Of a DNA stretch of 64,000 nucleotides, positions 25,800-33,901 are shown one piece after another. The DNA is from Streptomyces canus (GTDB taxonomy: Bacteria; Actinomycetota; Actinomycetes; Streptomycetales; Streptomycetaceae), in contig NZ_KQ948666.1 in NCBI RefSeq assembly GCF_001514145.1, positions 58,775 through 122,774 of the forward strand, given 5' to 3'. The notes under the pieces were generated by a model that was not told where the DNA came from, searched no databases, and worked only from the letters and a program-made list of their open reading frames with translations. How positions within the stretch are numbered: position 1 is the first letter of the stretch; each line of letters starts with the position of its first letter. The position numbers and the translations under genes were made by a program.

Positions 25800-26900
25800 T
25801 CAGGCGGCTTGGCCGGTGGCGGCGCGGTGGGCGAGTTCCTGCCGCACGAGCGGCAGGACGTGACGGGCGTAGTCGATGGCGTCGTTGAGCGGGTCGTAGC
25901 CGCGGATCGACAGCAGATCGCAGCCGATGTCGACGTAGTCGAGCAGGGCCTGCGCCACGGTCTCCGGAGAGCCGACCAGGGCGGTGGACGCGCCGGCCGC
26001 GTTGGTGGCGACCGCCGGAGCGGTCCACAGGCAGCGGTCGTGGACCTCGCCCCGCTCGGCGATGTCGAGGAGGCGCTGCGAGCCGACGTTCGCCGGGCGC
26101 CCGGTGGTGCGGTAGTGCCGCAGCAACTCGGTGTTGCGCGCCTGGTCCTTGAGGACGCCGAGCGTGCGGTGCGCCTTCTCCCAGGCCAGTTCGTCGGTGG
26201 GCGCGATGATCGGGCGGAACGACACCCAGATACGGGGGTGGGGGCGACCTGCGGCCTCGGCGACCGCGTTCACGGCGGCGATCTGTTCGCCGGTTTCCTT
26301 CAGCGGCTCGCCCCACAGGCCGAAGATGTCGCCCTGCTGTCCGCCGACCCGGTACGCGTCCGGCGAGGAGCCGCCGACCGAGATGGGGATCAGCCCGTTC
26401 ACCGGCTTCACGTCCGAGTAATAGCCCTCGAACCGGAAGTGTTTGCCCTCGTGCGAGACCGGCCCGTCGGACTGCCACACCTTCCTCAGGATCTGGATGT
26501 ACTCGTCCGAACGCTCGTACCGCTCGGCCTTGTTGAGATAGTCGCCCTCCCTGCGCTGTTCCTCGTCGCTGCCCCCGGAGATGATGTGGACGCTCAGCCG
26601 CCCGTCGCTGATCCGGTCCAGCGTGGCGAGGGCACGGGACGCGTGCGTGGGGAAGACGACGCCCGGCCGGTGGGCCAGGATCGGGCGGATGCGTTCGGTG
26701 TGGGTCGCGACGAACTGGGCGACCTGGAAGGCGTCCGGCGACGCCGAGTGATAGGCGACCAGGGTGTGGTCGAAGCCGCCGTCGTCCAGGGCACGGGCGT
26801 ACCTGCGCAGATGGTCGCGGTCGAAGCCGGTGCGGCTCGCGGCGGCGGGCCCTGAGGCTCCGGAGTCGGTGTGGACGGCACTGATGAACTCGACAGGCAT
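25800..26900 (-). CDS. ssuD: FMNH2-dependent alkanesulfonate monooxygenase (SsuD-like LLM-class)
   Basis: 366 residues, close to the 380-residue SsuD norm. Bacterial-luciferase fold with DRDHLRRYARALDDGGFDH, ILAHRPGVVFPTHASRALATLD, HIISGGSDEEQRREGD in pieces, YDRSDEYIQILRKVW-like YERSDEYIQILRKVWQS, and VGGSSPDAYRVGGQQGDIF. SsuD uses FMNH2 and O2 to cleave C-S bonds of alkanesulfonates into sulfite and aldehyde. The SSP-D and RPI-A motifs fit this group, though other LLM enzymes act on dimethyl sulfone or nitrilotriacetate, so the symbol is provisional. No dedicated NAD(P)H:FMN reductase gene (ssuE) is in the operon. It is 19 bp after the second binding protein. Confidence 0.85.
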   Translation of the reverse strand: MPVEFISAVHTDSGASGPAAASRTGFDRDHLRRYARALDDGGFDHTLVAYHSASPDAFQVAQFVATHTERIRPILAHRPGVVFPTHASRALATLDRISDGRLSVHIISGGSDEEQRREGDYLNKAERYERSDEYIQILRKVWQSDGPVSHEGKHFRFEGYYSDVKPVNGLIPISVGGSSPDAYRVGGQQGDIFGLWGEPLKETGEQIAAVNAVAEAAGRPHPRIWVSFRPIIAPTDELAWEKAHRTLGVLKDQARNTELLRHYRTTGRPANVGSQRLLDIAERGEVHDRCLWTAPAVATNAAGASTALVGSPETVAQALLDYVDIGCDLLSIRGYDPLNDAIDYARHVLPLVRQELAHRAATGQAA

Positions 26901-26919
26901 GAGGGCTCCTGGTTGAGAC

Positions 26920-27885
26920 CTAGTGGAGAAGGGACGTGTCGGCCGACTTCGCCACGTCGACGTTCGGCTCCAGGACCCCGATCCCGTTCATGAGGTCGGC
27001 CACGTCCTGAACGGTCCTGTTCACGTCGTCGGTGATCGGCAGGACCTTGCTGTACGCCGCCGAGGCCAGCGTCGTCGCCACGGAGGCGTCGGCGCCGTTG
27101 CGGGTCTCGATGGCCTTGGCGTAGGCGTCCTGGTGGGTGCTGGTCCATTCCAGGGCGGTACCGAGCCGCCTGAGGAAGTCGGCGAGCGCGGCCTTCTTCG
27201 CAGGGTCGGCGAGGGCCTGGTCGGAGGCGCCGATGAAGCCGTAACCGCTCACCCGGCCGTCGGCGCCGTCCACGAGCAGCTTGCCGCCCTGCTCCAGGCC
27301 GACTGCCTGGTAGACGCCGAAGGTCGCCCAGGCCTTGATCTTCCCGGAGGCGAAGGCGGCCTGCGCGTCGGTCGGCAGCAGGTACTGCACCTTCACGTCC
27401 GAGTAGCGGAGCCCGTTCTGCTGGAGCGCATTGGCCAGCAGGTACTCGGCGATGCTGCCCTTCGCCGAGGACACCACGACCTTTTGGCCCTTGAGGTCCT
27501 TGACGCTGTCGATGCCGGAGTCCTTGCCCACGACGATGCCGACATGCCGGCCGTCGTTCTTCAGAGCGGCCACGTTCTTGAACTTCACCCCACCGCTGAG
27601 CGCCTGGAGGGCCGGGAGATCCGCGGAGTACGTCGTGTCGGCGGCGCCCGCCTGCACGGCCTGGTAGAGCGGGGCCGCGCCCTCGAACTCGGCCCACTTC
27701 ACCTTGTACTTGGCGCCCTTGAGGGCGTCGGAGGCGGCGACGATGGTCTGGAGGGTCTTGGCCTGGTCGCCGATGACGAGGGTGCCGTCCTTCGACGAGG
27801 CGTCCGCCGAGGAGTCCGCGCCGCAGCCGGTCAGCGCCAGCAGGGCGGACAAGCTCAGGGCGGCGGCTGCGATTCTGCGGATCAC
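26920..27885 (-). CDS. Second ABC transporter substrate-binding lipoprotein, SsuA-like family
   Basis: 321 residues from GTG 27885, which overlaps the ATPase gene's stop (GTGA). Lipoprotein signal with lipobox LLALTGCG (Cys about residue 21). NMT1/SsuA-type features: ALKGAKYKVKWAEFEGAAPL, YQAVQAGAADTTYSADLP, VKDLKGQKVVVSSAKGSIAEY, LLPTDAQAAFASGKIKAWATF. Only distantly similar to the other binding protein at 24794, so the two probably capture different sulfur compounds for one shared SsuBC core. Directly downstream of ssuB, the position usual for the principal receptor. Confidence 0.9.
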   Translation of the reverse strand: MIRRIAAAALSLSALLALTGCGADSSADASSKDGTLVIGDQAKTLQTIVAASDALKGAKYKVKWAEFEGAAPLYQAVQAGAADTTYSADLPALQALSGGVKFKNVAALKNDGRHVGIVVGKDSGIDSVKDLKGQKVVVSSAKGSIAEYLLANALQQNGLRYSDVKVQYLLPTDAQAAFASGKIKAWATFGVYQAVGLEQGGKLLVDGADGRVSGYGFIGASDQALADPAKKAALADFLRRLGTALEWTSTHQDAYAKAIETRNGADASVATTLASAAYSKVLPITDDVNRTVQDVADLMNGIGVLEPNVDVAKSADTSLLH

Positions 27886-28598
27886 GACGGGGTTCCTTCC
27901 AGCGTACGGGTCACGCCGAGCCAGTTCAGGAGGCGGGCGCGCAGGGAGACGAACTCGGGGGCGGTCAGGTCGCGGGGGCGGGGCAGGTCGACGGTGAGTT
28001 CGTGCGCGATGCGGCCCTCGTCCATCACCAGGACCCGGTCGGCGAGCAGCAGCGCCTCCTCCACGTCATGGGTGACCAGGAGAATCGCGCAGCCGTGCCG
28101 TTGCCACAGCTCGGCCACCAGCTGCTGCACCCGGCCCCGGGTGAGGGCGTCGAGGGCGCCGAACGGCTCGTCCAGGAGCAGCAGTTCGGGCTCGCGGACC
28201 AGGGCGCGGGCCAGGGAGACGCGCTGGGCCTGGCCCCCGGAGAGCGTCTTGGGCCACACGGAGGCCCGGTCGGCGATGCCGACCTCGGCGAGGGCCCGCT
28301 CGGCCAGGGCACGGTTCGGACGCCCGGGAAGCCCGAGGACGACGTTGCGCCACACCTTCAGCCACGGCAGCAGCCTCGGCGACTGGAAGGCGGCACTGCG
28401 GCGGGCGGGCACGGTGACCTCGCCGCCGATCTCCTCGTCGAGCCCGGCGAGGATCCTGAGCAGCGTCGACTTCCCGCAGCCGCTGTGGCCGAGCAGGGCC
28501 ACGAACTCGCCCTCCCGGATGTCGAGATCGAGTTCGTGCAGCACGGTGTTGCCGTCGAAGGCCCGCGAAAGCCCCCGTATCTCCACACTGTCGGCCAT
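27882..28598 (-). CDS. ssuB: ABC transporter ATP-binding protein, sulfonate/nitrate (SsuB) type
   Basis: 238 residues. Complete ATPase set: Walker A GHSGCGKST (about 37-45), Q-loop FQSPRLLPWLKVW, signature LSGGQAQRVSLARAL, Walker B LLLLDEPFGALDALTR and the H-loop LLVTHDVEEA. QSPRLLPW is characteristic of the sulfonate/taurine/nitrate importers. It energises import with the permease immediately upstream (28601) and the binding proteins downstream. Two bases separate it from the permease stop. It overlaps the following binding-protein gene by four bases. Confidence 0.93.
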   Translation of the reverse strand: MADSVEIRGLSRAFDGNTVLHELDLDIREGEFVALLGHSGCGKSTLLRILAGLDEEIGGEVTVPARRSAAFQSPRLLPWLKVWRNVVLGLPGRPNRALAERALAEVGIADRASVWPKTLSGGQAQRVSLARALVREPELLLLDEPFGALDALTRGRVQQLVAELWQRHGCAILLVTHDVEEALLLADRVLVMDEGRIAHELTVDLPRPRDLTAPEFVSLRARLLNWLGVTRTLEGTPS

Positions 28599-28600
28599 GG

Positions 28601-29455
28601 CTAAGCCTCACCCTCGAAGTTGGCCCGCCAGGTCAGCAGGCGGCGCGAAAGGATCCGTACGGCGAAGTCACAGGCGAGCCCCAGCAGCGCGTACACGACG
28701 AGGCAGAGCACGATGACGTCCGTGCGGAAGTACTGCTGGGCGTTGCTCATCAGATAGCCAAGCCCCGCGTCCGCGTTGATCTGCTCGGCGAAGACCAGCG
28801 CCAGCCAGGCGGTGGACAGCGCGTACCGGAGCCCCACGAGGGCGCCGGGCAGCGCGCTCGGCAGGATCACGTAGGTGATCAGACCCAGCCTGCCGAGCCC
28901 CATCATCCGTGCGGCCTCGACGAGTTGGGAGTCGGTGGAGCGGATGCCGCCGTAGATGTTGAAGTACAGCGGATATGTCACGCCGAGCGCGACGAGGGCG
29001 ATCTTCGGCGTCTCCTCGATGCCGAACCAGACGATGAACAGCGGGATCAGACCCACCCACGGGATCGCCCGGAACATGCCCATCGAGGAGTCGATGACGT
29101 CCTCGCCGAGCCGGAACAGCCCGGCGAGCAGGGACAGGCTCAGCGCGATCGTCGCTCCGATGAGGAAGCCGGTCGCCGCGCGACGGCCCGAGGCGGCTAT
29201 GGCGCTGGGGAGTTCGCCGTTCCTCGTCAGCTCCACAGCCTGTTTCAGCACGTCGACCGGCGAGGCAAGGACGGACTCCGGGAGGACCCCGGTGGCCGAG
29301 GTGAGGAACCAGAGCAGGACGAGACCGACGGGGCCGGCGGCCCTCCGCACGGAACGGGGGATCGTGACACGGCCACCCGTCTTCGCGGTCCCGCGGATGG
29401 TGATCCGGGCGGGCTTGTCCAAGGTGGTGGGCAGCGGCGGCGAATGCGTCGTCAT
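28601..29455 (-). CDS. ssuC: ABC transporter permease, sulfonate/nitrate (SsuC) type
   Basis: 284 residues. About six membrane segments and the binding-protein-dependent transport loop EAARMMGLGRLGLITYVILPSALPGALVGLRYA (shown here as EAARMMGLGRLGLI then LPSALPGALVGLRYA), plus FAEQINADAGLGYL typical of SsuC/TauC. The ATG at 29455 overlaps the sulfurtransferase stop (ATGA). A homodimer of this protein with SsuB should form the importer core. The first 35 residues are a polar tail rather than a signal. Confidence 0.92.
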   Translation of the reverse strand: MTTHSPPLPTTLDKPARITIRGTAKTGGRVTIPRSVRRAAGPVGLVLLWFLTSATGVLPESVLASPVDVLKQAVELTRNGELPSAIAASGRRAATGFLIGATIALSLSLLAGLFRLGEDVIDSSMGMFRAIPWVGLIPLFIVWFGIEETPKIALVALGVTYPLYFNIYGGIRSTDSQLVEAARMMGLGRLGLITYVILPSALPGALVGLRYALSTAWLALVFAEQINADAGLGYLMSNAQQYFRTDVIVLCLVVYALLGLACDFAVRILSRRLLTWRANFEGEA

Positions 29456-30291
29456 GGCCGGTTTCCCTTCGTGGCCGGGCGGTCCGGGTCGGCGGACCAC
29501 GCGGACCAGGAACCGGGGAAGAGGGTTGCTTCGAACCCGGCGATCTCCAGCGCGGCGATCTGGTGGGCGGCGGTGACGCCCGAGCCGCAGTACACGCCGA
29601 TCCGGTCCGCCGTACCGGCACCCAGCTCCTCGAACCGCTTCCGCAGCTCCTCGGCCGGCCGGAAGGTGCCGTCCGCGGCGAGGTTCTCCCCGGTCGGCGC
29701 GGACACGGCGCCCGGGATGTGACCCGCGCGCGGGTCGACCGGCTCCACCTCCCCGCTGTACCGCTCGCCCGCCCGTGCGTCCAGGAGCAGCCCGAAAAGG
29801 GGGAGGCCGGCGGCTTCCTCCGCATCGAGAACGGAGAGCGCGTCCGCGCGCAGGACGACGTCACCCGGCGACGGATCCGTCGGAAGCCCTGACTCCAGGG
29901 GCAGTCCGGCGGCCCGCCAGGCACCGAGTGCCCCGTCGAGCAGCGTCACCCGGTCGAGCCCCGCGCTTCGCAGGAGCCACCAGGCCCGAGCGGCGGCCGT
30001 GTTGCCCAAGTCGTCGTAGATGACGACCGGTTGTCCCTCGCGAACGCCCCAGGCGCGTGCCGCCTGCTGAAGGTCCCCGATCGCGGGCAGCGGATGCCGG
30101 CCGCGATCGGGGCTCGGGGCGGAGGCGAGTTCCGTGTCCAGGTCGACGTAGACCGCGCCCGGGATGTGACCCTCGGCGTAGTGCTCGCGTCCGTGCGGAT
30201 CGCCCAGCGCCCAGCGGACGTCCAGCAGGGTCGGGGGAGTGGCGGAGGCGAGCTGCCGGCGGAGCTCCGCGACGGTGGTCGTGACGGTCAT
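29452..30291 (-). CDS. Rhodanese-type thiosulfate/3-mercaptopyruvate sulfurtransferase
   Basis: 279 residues with two rhodanese domains: an inactive N-terminal one (LLDVRWALGDPHGREHYAEG, HIPGAVYVD) and a C-terminal catalytic one (LDARAGERYSGEVEPVDPRAG in pieces, HIPGA) with the active Cys in VYCGSGVTA (C235). CGSGVTA is the loop of 3-mercaptopyruvate sulfurtransferase-like enzymes. It moves sulfane sulfur to thiophilic acceptors such as cyanide or thiols. In this operon it could channel sulfur from imported compounds. ATGA overlaps both upstream and downstream show tight translational coupling. Confidence 0.93.
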   Translation of the reverse strand: MTVTTTVAELRRQLASATPPTLLDVRWALGDPHGREHYAEGHIPGAVYVDLDTELASAPSPDRGRHPLPAIGDLQQAARAWGVREGQPVVIYDDLGNTAAARAWWLLRSAGLDRVTLLDGALGAWRAAGLPLESGLPTDPSPGDVVLRADALSVLDAEEAAGLPLFGLLLDARAGERYSGEVEPVDPRAGHIPGAVSAPTGENLAADGTFRPAEELRKRFEELGAGTADRIGVYCGSGVTAAHQIAALEIAGFEATLFPGSWSAWSADPDRPATKGNRP

Positions 30292-30983
30292 GCCCGCTCC
30301 TCGGCGATCAGCGGAAGGTCGGGGGACAGGCGCAGCCGCTCCAGGAAGAGGACGACCGTGGCGGCGGCGGTGCGGTGCAGGGCGTCGTTGAGGACGTCGT
30401 GCCGGCCGCCGTTGAACAGGACCGTCCGGACACCCGCGTACGCGGCGAGGGCCTTCTCGACCGGGCTCACCATGTCGTCCTTGCCGTGCAGCGCCAGGAC
30501 GGGGACCTGAACCCGGTCGAGGTGGAGTTCGGGCAGTTCCGGGGCCGAGTCGAGCGCGCCCCGCCGGAAGTGCGGGTCATGCGCGAGACGCCCCTGGTGA
30601 GTGGGGCAGCCGGTACGGGCCTCGACCTCGGCCTCCCAACTCCCCGACGTCCAGGGGGAGGTGGGCAGACCGACGAGGATCAGGGCGTCGACGCCGGGCG
30701 TGCGCTCGGCGGCCAGCCGGGCGGCGTACAGCGCGCCGGTGTCGGAGCCGACCAGCACCTTCGGGCCGGGCAGCGACTCGTCGGCGAGGAGCTTGGCCGC
30801 CTCGTCGAGCACGGCCGGATCGGCGGACGCGTCGCCGAGGGCGCGGACCCGGTAGGCGTCGAAGGCGAGCCGTCGGCCGAAACGCTCGTACACACCGCCG
30901 TGTTCGCCACGGCCGGCCAGCACGATCACGGTGCCGCGCGCGGCGAGACCTTCGGGTTCGTGCCAGGAGAAGGATGAGGGCAT
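30288..30983 (-). CDS. Small alpha/beta hydrolase, first gene of the organosulfur operon
   Basis: 231 residues. HG-like loop VIVLAGRGEHGGVYERFG, nucleophile elbow in LVGSDTGALYAARLA (Ser about residue 79), an ALHGKDDMVSP segment supplying the catalytic acid and NGGRHDVLND supplying the His. This resembles the monoacylglycerol-lipase/haloalkane-dehalogenase-like group. The substrate is unknown; a thioester or ester of an organosulfur compound is conceivable. It is the promoter-proximal gene, behind a 28-residue leader peptide and two hairpins. It overlaps the sulfurtransferase gene by ATGA. Confidence 0.85.
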   Translation of the reverse strand: MPSSFSWHEPEGLAARGTVIVLAGRGEHGGVYERFGRRLAFDAYRVRALGDASADPAVLDEAAKLLADESLPGPKVLVGSDTGALYAARLAAERTPGVDALILVGLPTSPWTSGSWEAEVEARTGCPTHQGRLAHDPHFRRGALDSAPELPELHLDRVQVPVLALHGKDDMVSPVEKALAAYAGVRTVLFNGGRHDVLNDALHRTAAATVVLFLERLRLSPDLPLIAEERA

Positions 30984-31033
30984 GAGGGGGTCAGCTCCCG
31001 TTTCAGGGCAGGGGGCATCCGTACGGAAAGGAG

Positions 31034-31090
31034 CAGCCGGAGACGGCTGTCACGTGTCAGCGGGAAGAGAGCGCGGCCGACTCGGGCCGC
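31034..31090 (-). promoter_or_regulatory. Two hairpins between leader peptide and first operon gene; candidate attenuator
   Basis: GCGGCC-6 nt-GGCCGC (31073-31090) starts about 20 bases after the leader stop, and CAGCCG-TCTC-CGGCTG (31034-31049) follows further downstream in the mRNA. This placement is what translation-coupled attenuation of the operon would need. No T-run is seen, so a Rho-dependent mechanism would be equally possible. Confidence 0.45.
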
Positions 31091-31109
31091 GAGGAGGGGT
31101 TGCGGAGGA

Positions 31110-31196
31110 TCAGCGACAGCGCGCGCTGCACGCCACGCCGAAGTCGATGACTCGGCGCTGCGTCAGAAGGGCAGCGGAAGCGGTCGCGTGCAACAT
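31110..31196 (-). CDS. 28-residue Cys-containing leader peptide of the sulfur operon
   Basis: ATG at 31196 to TGA at 31110-31112. The peptide begins MLHATASAALL, has TQRRVIDFG in the middle and ends CSARCR, with Cys codons at positions 23 and 27. This is the type annotated as putative leader peptide before many Streptomyces sulfur-assimilation operons: short, with an Arg-Arg centre and paired C-terminal Cys. Ribosome stalling at the Cys codons when Cys-tRNA is scarce could switch expression of the downstream genes (family knowledge plus inference). It lies 127 bases before the hydrolase gene that begins the operon and is divergent from the LysR gene. It is too short for ordinary gene callers. 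Confidence 0.75.
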   Translation of the reverse strand: MLHATASAALLTQRRVIDFGVACSARCR

Positions 31197-31299
31197 GCGT
31201 TCATCATGACCGGCCCTGACGCACCGCGTCCAACGACGATTCCGCATCGAAACCGATCAGGGATCGCGATCGATCGCGCCGAGCGGTTAGGGTCACGGC

Positions 31300-32235
31300 A
31301 TGCCCCAACCCGTCCTGGACATCGTGGCCCTGCGCAGCCTGACCGCGATCGCCGACTGTGGCGGCTTCCATCGCGCCGCCCTGGCCCTCACCCTGAGCCA
31401 GTCCGCCGTCAGCCAGCACGTGCGCAAACTCGAGAAGGTCCTGGGGCGGCCCGTCGTCGAGCGCGAGGGACGCGGTACCCGTTTCACCGCCGAGGGGCGC
31501 CTGCTGCTCGAACAGGCCCGCCGGATCATCGCCGTCCACGACGAGGCCGTACGCACACTCCTCGGTGCCGACGGCGACACCGTCACGATCGGTTCCACCG
31601 AGCACGCCGCCGACCAGTTCCTGCCCCGGCTGACCGCCGCCGTCGAGGCGGTACGGCCCGGCTGCCGGGTCCGCTTCCGCATCGACCGCTCCGCACGGCT
31701 CGTCGAGGCCGTGGAGCGCGGGAGCGTGGACGTCGCGGTGTACGTCACCGAGGCCGCCGCGACCGAGGGCACTCGTGTCGGCGGCCTGCCGCTGACCTGG
31801 CACGCCGTGCCCGGCTGGGAGCCGCCGCGGGCGCCCGCTCCGGTGCCGCTGGTGGCCATCGAGGACCCGTGCGCGATCCGCCGCCGGGCCATCGCGACCC
31901 TGGCCGCGCGGGGCGTGCCCGCCACGGTCGTCGGAGACGCAGGCTATCTGGCGGGCGTCCTGGACATCGCCCGTACGGGGCAGGGGGTCGCGCTGCTGGC
32001 GGCGGTCGGCCCCGCCCCCGACGGGCTGACTCCCTGCGAGGGGCTGCCCGAGGTCAGCCCGATCCCCATGAGCGCGCTCGCCCGCCCGGGCGCGGACCCG
32101 GCAACCGTCGAGGCAGCCTTCGCCGCCGTACGGGAGTTGTTGGTGGAGGGCGTGTCAGCCACTTACGGAGACGGAAGCGGTCCCCGTGGCACCGAGCGCG
32201 TCGATGACGGGCGCCCAAGCGGTCTCGCCGAGTGA
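31300..32235 (+). CDS. LysR-family transcriptional regulator, divergent from the sulfur operon
   Basis: 311 residues. Winged helix-turn-helix at residues 6-65 (LRSLTAIADCGGFHRAALAL, LSQSAVSQHVRKLEKVLGRP) and a LysR substrate-binding domain from about 90 (VTIGSTEHAADQFLPRLTAA). Its divergent position beside the leader peptide suggests control of the organosulfur operon, like CysB or Cbl in other bacteria, although its ligand domain is not specifically diagnostic. The 3' end overlaps the convergent hydrolase gene by 81 bases. A GATCGCGATCGATC palindromic stretch lies in the upstream region. Confidence 0.88.
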   Translation: MPQPVLDIVALRSLTAIADCGGFHRAALALTLSQSAVSQHVRKLEKVLGRPVVEREGRGTRFTAEGRLLLEQARRIIAVHDEAVRTLLGADGDTVTIGSTEHAADQFLPRLTAAVEAVRPGCRVRFRIDRSARLVEAVERGSVDVAVYVTEAAATEGTRVGGLPLTWHAVPGWEPPRAPAPVPLVAIEDPCAIRRRAIATLAARGVPATVVGDAGYLAGVLDIARTGQGVALLAAVGPAPDGLTPCEGLPEVSPIPMSALARPGADPATVEAAFAAVRELLVEGVSATYGDGSGPRGTERVDDGRPSGLAE

Positions 32236-33057
32236 GGCGTCGGCGTGCGGTGTTCCGCCGTAGCGGAATGTCTTCGAGGACTCGGCGGGGCCCTCGCCGG
32301 GGAACCGCGGCCGGTGTCCTGCGTCGTCATGGCTGATCAGGCGAATCGAGCCGCCGGCCGCGCGACGTCGGGCGGCCAGTTGTTCCGCATACCGCAGGGA
32401 GGGCCACATCGCGTCATCACCACCGGCGATCAGCAGCACGTCGGCGCGCGCCCGCTCCACCGGAATCGCGGCGCCCTCCCGGTGTGTGGCGAAGGTCTGC
32501 TCGCTGAGGTCGTACCACCCGCCGATGGCCACCGGGCCGTCGGCCCGCTCCGCCGGTCGCCAGGAGTCGTCCATGGGCACGAAAGGCAGCGGCCGCCCAC
32601 GCCAGGTCCAGGAGGAGCGATACGGATGCCGACGGCCGTCAAGGCCGGGCCCCACGTTGCACCAGACCAGCGCGGTCGGAGACACGGCGACGACCACGTC
32701 CACGAGCGGCTCGTGGACCGCCGTGAGCAGTGCGGCCTCGGCGCCCTTGGACACGCCGAGCACGCCGACGTGCTCCACTCCGCGAGACCGCAGCAGGTCC
32801 ACTCCCGCGACGAATGTCTCCAGGGGGACCTCGCAGATCCCGGCCGGCTGGCCGGGCCCGCCGAACCAGCGGATGGCCAGGGCGACAAGGCCCTGCTGGG
32901 CCAGAAGGCGCGCTCGCCCCCGGTCGACACGACCGCTCGATCCCGCCAGGACCAGGACCCCGGCGCCGCTGCCCGCGGCCGGCTCCAGCAGGACGCCTTC
33001 CCAGGGAGTCGTCACCTCGTGCTCGACGATCTCCGACACGCTCTCTCCGTCACGCAT
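32155..33057 (-). CDS. Acyl-CoA thioester hydrolase/BAAT C-terminal-like alpha/beta hydrolase
   Basis: 300 residues. The segments GAGVLVLAGSSGRVDRGRA, LAIRWFGGPGQPAGICEVPLE (in pieces), and GVLGVSKGAEAALL with the nucleophile in the GVSKGA elbow, plus IAGGDDAMWPS and DDAGHRPRFPG, match the acyl-CoA thioesterase/bile-acid-CoA acyltransferase C-terminal family, related to dienelactone hydrolases. The bacterial substrate is unknown. It is 38 bp after and codirectional with the MarR gene, so it is a likely target of that regulator. Its 3' end overlaps the LysR gene tail to tail. Confidence 0.82.
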   Translation of the reverse strand: MRDGESVSEIVEHEVTTPWEGVLLEPAAGSGAGVLVLAGSSGRVDRGRARLLAQQGLVALAIRWFGGPGQPAGICEVPLETFVAGVDLLRSRGVEHVGVLGVSKGAEAALLTAVHEPLVDVVVAVSPTALVWCNVGPGLDGRRHPYRSSWTWRGRPLPFVPMDDSWRPAERADGPVAIGGWYDLSEQTFATHREGAAIPVERARADVLLIAGGDDAMWPSLRYAEQLAARRRAAGGSIRLISHDDAGHRPRFPGEGPAESSKTFRYGGTPHADASLGETAWAPVIDALGATGTASVSVSG

Positions 33058-33095
33058 GCGCGGGGTCCGCGTCTTCGATCACCACGCAGGCGTCC

Positions 33096-33485
33096 CTAGC
33101 CGTCGAGCATCTTCGCCAACACTCCGCGCTGCAGCGGCAGCACTTCGGAGTGCAGGTCACGGCCCTTGCGGGTGAGGGACACCCATACGCCACGCCGGTC
33201 CTCCACGCACATGGACCGCTCCACCAGGCCGTCCTTCTCCAGACGGCCGATCAGCCGGGACAACGCGCTCTGACTCAGATGCACCCGCCCGACGAGGTTC
33301 TGCACCCTGCACTGGTCGCCCTCCCGGGGCGACTCGGTGGCGAGGATGTCGAGCACCTCGAAATCGCTCGCTCCCAGCCCGTGCGGGTGCAGCACGCGGT
33401 CGATCTCGCACATCGTGCGCGCGTGCACCGCCAGGATGTCCCGCCACCGCTCCTCGAGGCCGGTCGAGACCGTGTTCACCGCCAT
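33096..33485 (-). CDS. MarR-family transcriptional regulator
   Basis: 129 residues. Winged helix-turn-helix with VGRVHLSQSALSRLIGRLEK as the recognition helix and DRRGVWVSLTRKGRDL as the wing. MarR proteins are dimeric repressors that respond to small phenolic or oxidant ligands. The ATG at 33485 follows a likely operator at 33522-33538. It lies between a glyoxalase-like gene (33551-33901) and an acyl hydrolase gene (32155-33057), all on the minus strand, and probably governs both itself and the hydrolase. Confidence 0.9.
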   Translation of the reverse strand: MAVNTVSTGLEERWRDILAVHARTMCEIDRVLHPHGLGASDFEVLDILATESPREGDQCRVQNLVGRVHLSQSALSRLIGRLEKDGLVERSMCVEDRRGVWVSLTRKGRDLHSEVLPLQRGVLAKMLDG

Positions 33486-33521
33486 ACCTGCACGGTAACA
33501 CCGATGCGGCCATTTGTTTAC

Positions 33522-33538
33522 TGTGCAACTAGTGCATA
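33522..33538. promoter_or_regulatory. Putative MarR operator upstream of the marR-type gene
   Basis: TGTGCAACTAGTGCATA is a near-perfect palindrome centred on ACTAGT and lies 37-53 bp upstream of the MarR start codon. Size, symmetry and A/T-rich flanks fit a MarR autoregulatory site. Confidence 0.5.
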
Positions 33539-33550
33539 CGCAAGAAAGCG

Positions 33551-33901
33551 TCAGGCCTGTGGATCCTGAGTGATCCCGACCAGGTTGCCGTCCGCGTCCT
33601 TGACGAAGGCGATCAGCTTGCCGCCGCCGACGTCCTGGACGTCCTGCAGCGTCTCGGCACCGGCCGCCACCAGCGCCGCGAGCGTCGCCCGGATGTCGTC
33701 GACGTGCCAGTACGGCACGGGGCCGGTCATGCCCCGGGCGTGCCCGTTCGGGTCGAGGCCGACGTCCTGTCCCGCGTCCTTGAAACCGACGTAGTACGGC
33801 TCATCCGTATACGGTTCCACCCCCAGCAGCGCGCTGAACAGGGCCTTCGCCGCGGTCAGGTCCTTAACGGGGTAGATGATCGTCTTGAGGCCGGCGGTCA
33901 T
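33551..33901 (-). CDS. Glyoxalase/VOC-superfamily protein
   Basis: 116 residues of a single vicinal-oxygen-chelate domain: TIIYPVKDLTAAKALFSALLG at the N-terminus, YYVGFKDAGQDVGL in the middle and PYWHVDDIRATLAALVAAGA, KLIAFVKDADGNLVGI at the end. Two half-repeats make the VOC beta-alpha-beta fold. Some metal ligand positions are recognisable (His in YWHVDD, possible Glu in GAETL). Members may be lyases, dioxygenases or drug-binding proteins; no specific role can be assigned. ATG 33901 is chosen because an AAGGAG site is 8 bases upstream. Confidence 0.85.
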   Translation of the reverse strand: MTAGLKTIIYPVKDLTAAKALFSALLGVEPYTDEPYYVGFKDAGQDVGLDPNGHARGMTGPVPYWHVDDIRATLAALVAAGAETLQDVQDVGGGKLIAFVKDADGNLVGITQDPQA

